Below are positions 6,255 to 8,744 of a stretch of 8,744 bases of DNA, piece after piece. The notes under the pieces were generated by a model. The model was given only the letters and a program-made list of their open reading frames with translations, was not told the DNA's origin and made no database searches. Position 1 is the stretch's first letter; every line of letters starts with the position of its first letter. The stretch is from positions 1 to 8,744 of the forward strand of contig CAAEVI010000007.1 of NCBI GenBank assembly GCA_900759455.1. Direction: 5' to 3'. The stretch is from Erysipelotrichaceae bacterium (GTDB taxonomy: Bacteria; Bacillota_I; Bacilli_A; Erysipelotrichales; Erysipelotrichaceae). A program made the position numbers and the translations under genes.

Positions 6255-7919
6255 ATGGATTATAAGAAGATGGCAGCGGCCTTTGCAGCAGGAGGAGCTG
6301 TGCTTGCTGCAGGAGCAGCATATTCTATGAAGCAGAAGAATAAGCAGTCTGATCTGCAGTTTCATACGGGCGGAGGCAGACATGCCTATTTGCAGGATAC
6401 ATCGCTGGCTTCACTTGCCGCGGCAGCTTACTTGATCAGAGACTATAACTTTGACGGAAAAAATATTCATATATTTGATCAAAATCCGCAGTTTGGAGGA
6501 GAGTGCGGATATGGCACAGAAGAAGGAGCACTTCTTCTTGCGGACACATATATGCATGAGAAGGGCTTTGACTGTTGCTGGGAGCTGTTTCGCAGCATAC
6601 CTTCTTTAAATCGGAAAGGAGCATCGTTAAAGGGAGAAATTGTTGGTTTTAACAGGATGCATCCAATTCACTGCAATGAACCTTTTTGGCAGCAAGGACA
6701 TGATACAGCACATCAGAAAATAGTGCCGGATCGCCGTGAACGCAGACTGCTTGAAAAACTATTGCTTTCCAAAGATGAAAAACTGGAGAAAATAAGCATA
6801 CAGGCATGGTTTGGTGAAGAATCACGATTTTTTGAAACAGATTTCTGGATCCGCCTGCGTAGTTTATTTTCTGTTAAAGAAAGCACCTCAGTTAAAGAAT
6901 TGCGTTCATTATTGCTGTGTCAGGGACACCGTATCGAGCATATGGATACGATGGAAGATTGGCTTCAGCTTCCTTCCCATCCTTACGAGTCCCTCATTCG
7001 TCCTTTGTTATCCTATCTTAAAGGTTATGGCGTACAGTTCCATTCGGGGATGACGGTTGAAGATGCGGCATTTGCCGATACTTATAATCTGAGAGTTCGT
7101 GCATTGACCGTTTCCGATGGCCAGAAACGGCATGTGATAGAATTAAATGCAGATGATTTATGTATATTGACATTGGGTGCAGGTTGTCACAGCGCGACAT
7201 ATGGATCTATGGAAAAACCCTGCGGACATAGTGTCAAGGATGACTTGTTATGGAACGCTTTGGCAGCGAAACGAAGCGAACTGAATGTCGCAGGCAGGAT
7301 GCTGCAGCCACAGGAGGGAGCACAGGGAACATTCCTTCTGTCATCTCGTTCTCAGCTGTTTTGTAAAATGATGGAACAAATGACCGGAAATATTGCAGGC
7401 AGCGGAGGAACGATTACTATTCCTGACTCAAACTGGGGCATTTCAATTTGCATACCGGCACAGATGTATTTAAATGACGGGCAGGAAAACAGTTATGTGA
7501 TGTGGGGAACAATAACATATCCTTTTGAAAAAGGAGACTATGTGCGTAAATCTTTTGATGAATGCAGCGGTCGGGAAATTCTGACGGAATTGATCGAGCA
7601 TTTGGCTTTGCAGGATCATGCAGAGGAGATTTTATCTGACTGTATACAGATTACACCATGTCTTCTTCCTTATGGATATTCTGCCAAGCTGGCAGAAAGT
7701 GAACGTGTGTTAAGCTCGCCAAAATTAGGAAGTGGCAATTTTACAGTGATTTCTCCTTATCGTTCTTCTTTGGCTAAAGCGCCTCTTGAACAGAAGGTAA
7801 GTGAAGGGAAACGAGCTGTCCGTTTGCTGATGGAACAGAAAGATGAGGATGAACGTTCCAAGCCTGTGTCATGGACAGATGTCCTTCAGAGCGTTCGTCT
7901 GCTTCATCGTCTTTTTTAG
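6255..7919 (+). CDS. Divergent oleate-hydratase (OhyA/MCRA) homologue, probable pseudoenzyme
   Basis: A 554-residue protein, near the family's usual 560-590. Oleate hydratases are FAD proteins that add water to the cis-9 bond of unsaturated fatty acids. Homology is clear from LASLAAAAYLIRD (51-63) and NIHIFDQNP (70-78), FRSIPSL (112-118), TDFWIRLRSLF (195-205), PYESLIRPLLSYL (243-255), PDSNW (390-394) and CSGREI (437-442). Key parts are changed: the FAD-loop GSG before LASLA is QDTS (47-50); the catalytic RGGREM motif aligns with ADTYMH (96-101), so the catalytic Glu is replaced; the Tyr of EMRRY aligns with Leu219; and the C-terminal FAD motif GNFAE is absent. An N-terminal Ala/Gly-rich hydrophobic stretch (about 6-24) followed by Lys residues looks like a membrane anchor or signal. 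The frame is intact with a good promoter, so it is probably expressed. Hydratase activity is unlikely; the actual function is unknown. Confidence 0.83.
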   Translation: MDYKKMAAAFAAGGAVLAAGAAYSMKQKNKQSDLQFHTGGGRHAYLQDTSLASLAAAAYLIRDYNFDGKNIHIFDQNPQFGGECGYGTEEGALLLADTYMHEKGFDCCWELFRSIPSLNRKGASLKGEIVGFNRMHPIHCNEPFWQQGHDTAHQKIVPDRRERRLLEKLLLSKDEKLEKISIQAWFGEESRFFETDFWIRLRSLFSVKESTSVKELRSLLLCQGHRIEHMDTMEDWLQLPSHPYESLIRPLLSYLKGYGVQFHSGMTVEDAAFADTYNLRVRALTVSDGQKRHVIELNADDLCILTLGAGCHSATYGSMEKPCGHSVKDDLLWNALAAKRSELNVAGRMLQPQEGAQGTFLLSSRSQLFCKMMEQMTGNIAGSGGTITIPDSNWGISICIPAQMYLNDGQENSYVMWGTITYPFEKGDYVRKSFDECSGREILTELIEHLALQDHAEEILSDCIQITPCLLPYGYSAKLAESERVLSSPKLGSGNFTVISPYRSSLAKAPLEQKVSEGKRAVRLLMEQKDEDERSKPVSWTDVLQSVRLLHRLF

Positions 7920-7934
7920 GCATGGTTCAACTGC

Positions 7935-7964
7935 TTTACATGGTGATTGAGAGTATGATATACT
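7935..7964 (+). promoter_or_regulatory. Extended -10 promoter of the BI-1 gene
   Basis: TTTACA (7935-7940) and TATACT (7959-7964) are 18 nt apart, with TG at 7956-7957 giving an extended -10. A short inverted repeat, TGATAT-N4-ATATCA (7956-7971), covers the -10 box and could be an operator, though such AT-rich palindromes arise easily by chance. Confidence 0.65.
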
Positions 7965-7993
7965 GATATCACAAATGAACTGGAGTGATATGA

Positions 7994-8692
7994 ATGAATG
8001 AGCAGAACTATCAAAATGATTTTTTTCTAGAACAGGGAATGCGCAGACATATAGTAAAAACGTTGGGCTGGATGGCAATAGGATTATTTGTGACTGCGGC
8101 CAGTGCAGCATTCTTCTATGTTTCTAATATTTATTCTATGTTGTATCTGACCTTTGGGGGCATGATTACGATATTATCGGTGATCTTACAGGTTGGTGTT
8201 GTTTTTGCCCTCTGTAGTCGTCTTACGGAGCGCTCGGTAGCGTCAACACGTACTTTGTTTTTCGTATATGCACTGATCACAGGATTCACTTTTTCTGTGT
8301 TTGCCTATGCTTATGATGTGCAGTCGATCGCGATAGCTTTTGGAATCACAGCGGTATACTTTGGTTCTTTGACTGTTATTGGGTATACAACAAAGATCAA
8401 TTTAATGAAATTCGGTCCTCTGTTGTATGTTTCTTTACTGGTCTTGATCGTCGTACAGGTTGTCTTGTTATTTGTTCATGCCGGTGCTGAAACAATGATG
8501 TTCACAATGATCGGTCTTTTGATTTTTACGGGATTGACGGCATACGATGTACAGAAGATGAAAGTTTTGTATCTGGAATGTCAGGATGAGGAAATGCGTG
8601 AGCGGTTGTCTGTTTATTCCGCATTGGAACTTTATCTGGATTTCATCAATATGTTTTTGTATATTCTCCGCATTGTCGGAAACCGCGATTAA
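7994..8692 (+). CDS. Bax inhibitor-1 (BI-1/YetJ/YccA) family membrane protein
   Basis: A 232-residue integral membrane protein with about seven hydrophobic helices (roughly 22-43, 55-76, 87-107, 111-131, 140-162, 166-184 and a shorter one at 210-228) and a short polar N-terminus. Family signatures seen: LGWMAIGLF in helix 1, ITGFTFSVFAY in helix 3, GLTAYDVQKMK (180-190) and the C-terminal ALELYLDFINMFLYILRIVGNRD. Asp185 and Asp216 correspond to the paired aspartates that gate the pH-sensitive calcium leak in Bacillus subtilis YetJ, so this may be a proton-gated ion channel; that is inference from the family. The ATG at 7994 follows TGGAG at suitable spacing. An ATG four bases upstream runs into a stop after three codons. 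It is expressed from its own promoter. No terminator is visible before the window ends. Confidence 0.93.
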   Translation: MNEQNYQNDFFLEQGMRRHIVKTLGWMAIGLFVTAASAAFFYVSNIYSMLYLTFGGMITILSVILQVGVVFALCSRLTERSVASTRTLFFVYALITGFTFSVFAYAYDVQSIAIAFGITAVYFGSLTVIGYTTKINLMKFGPLLYVSLLVLIVVQVVLLFVHAGAETMMFTMIGLLIFTGLTAYDVQKMKVLYLECQDEEMRERLSVYSALELYLDFINMFLYILRIVGNRD

Positions 8693-8716
8693 GATAAAAA
8701 AGTTTCGGTGTAAGAC

Positions 8717-8744
8717 CAATGTCATTTAGTTAAGAAAAATGTCA
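8717..8744 (-). repeat. 28-bp repeat, right copy, cut by window end
   Basis: Reverse complement of 68-95 with 28/28 identity, running to the last base of the window, so the true repeat may be longer. It starts 24 bp after the BI-1 stop codon. The bases inside the repeat on the two sides (96 onward at the left, 8716 backward at the right) show no similarity, so this is the inner boundary of the shared sequence. Confidence 0.9.

Noticed and set aside
6255..7919. Oleate-hydratase homologue as a decayed pseudogene
   Set aside because: The 554-codon frame is uninterrupted with a good promoter and ribosome binding site, and unrelated parts of the fold are well kept, which fits selection better than decay.
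68..8744. Composite transposon bounded by the inverted repeats
   Set aside because: The enclosed genes include essential enolase and ordinary chromosomal genes with no cargo character; two independent insertions of the repeat explain the layout better.

Overview
The window comes from a low-GC Gram-positive bacterium. The AT-rich intergenic DNA, strong AGGAGG-type ribosome binding sites, a textbook CcpA cre site and the gene content (enolase, a phasin-like protein with a UbiB-type kinase, an oleate-hydratase homologue, a BI-1 protein) suggest an anaerobic gut Firmicute, possibly Erysipelotrichaceae. The family placement is inference only. Seven protein genes are supported; no tRNA, rRNA or CRISPR array was seen.

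Left edge (1-228): a hairpin and one copy of a 28-bp repeat. The same 28 bp occurs perfectly inverted at the extreme right end (8717-8744), so the window lies between two opposed copies of a repeated, probably insertion-sequence-derived, element. Region 229-933: a minus-strand regulator resembling the DtxR/MntR family but lacking most metal ligands. It has a clear sigma-A promoter and, just downstream of the predicted transcription start, a perfect inverted repeat whose half-sites equal the core of the DtxR/IdeR box. The divergent intergenic region also carries a perfect cre match and the promoter of the next gene.

Region 934-4179: a divergent ATP-type PEP carboxykinase-like protein that keeps the recognisable PEPCK catalytic residues but has an HPr-kinase-like P-loop, then a terminator, then enolase with its own promoter and terminator. 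The two neighbours both act on phosphoenolpyruvate, but each has its own promoter.

Region 4218-6200: a two-gene operon in which a small phasin-like coiled-coil protein overlaps by 11 nt a UbiB/AarF-type (ABC1) atypical kinase with two C-terminal membrane helices, ended by a hairpin. Region 6191-7919: a full-length oleate-hydratase homologue that has lost the FAD-binding glycines and the catalytic motif and has gained an N-terminal hydrophobic segment; it looks like a membrane-attached pseudoenzyme or an enzyme with a new function. Region 7935-8692: a BI-1/YetJ-type seven-helix membrane protein with its own extended -10 promoter.

The AarF-type kinase, the oleate-hydratase homologue and the BI-1 protein are all linked to membranes or lipids, but nothing in the sequence joins them into one pathway. 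The most unusual items are the degenerate oleate hydratase, the metal-ligand-poor DtxR-like regulator with a DtxR-like operator, and the inverted repeat pair bounding the segment.
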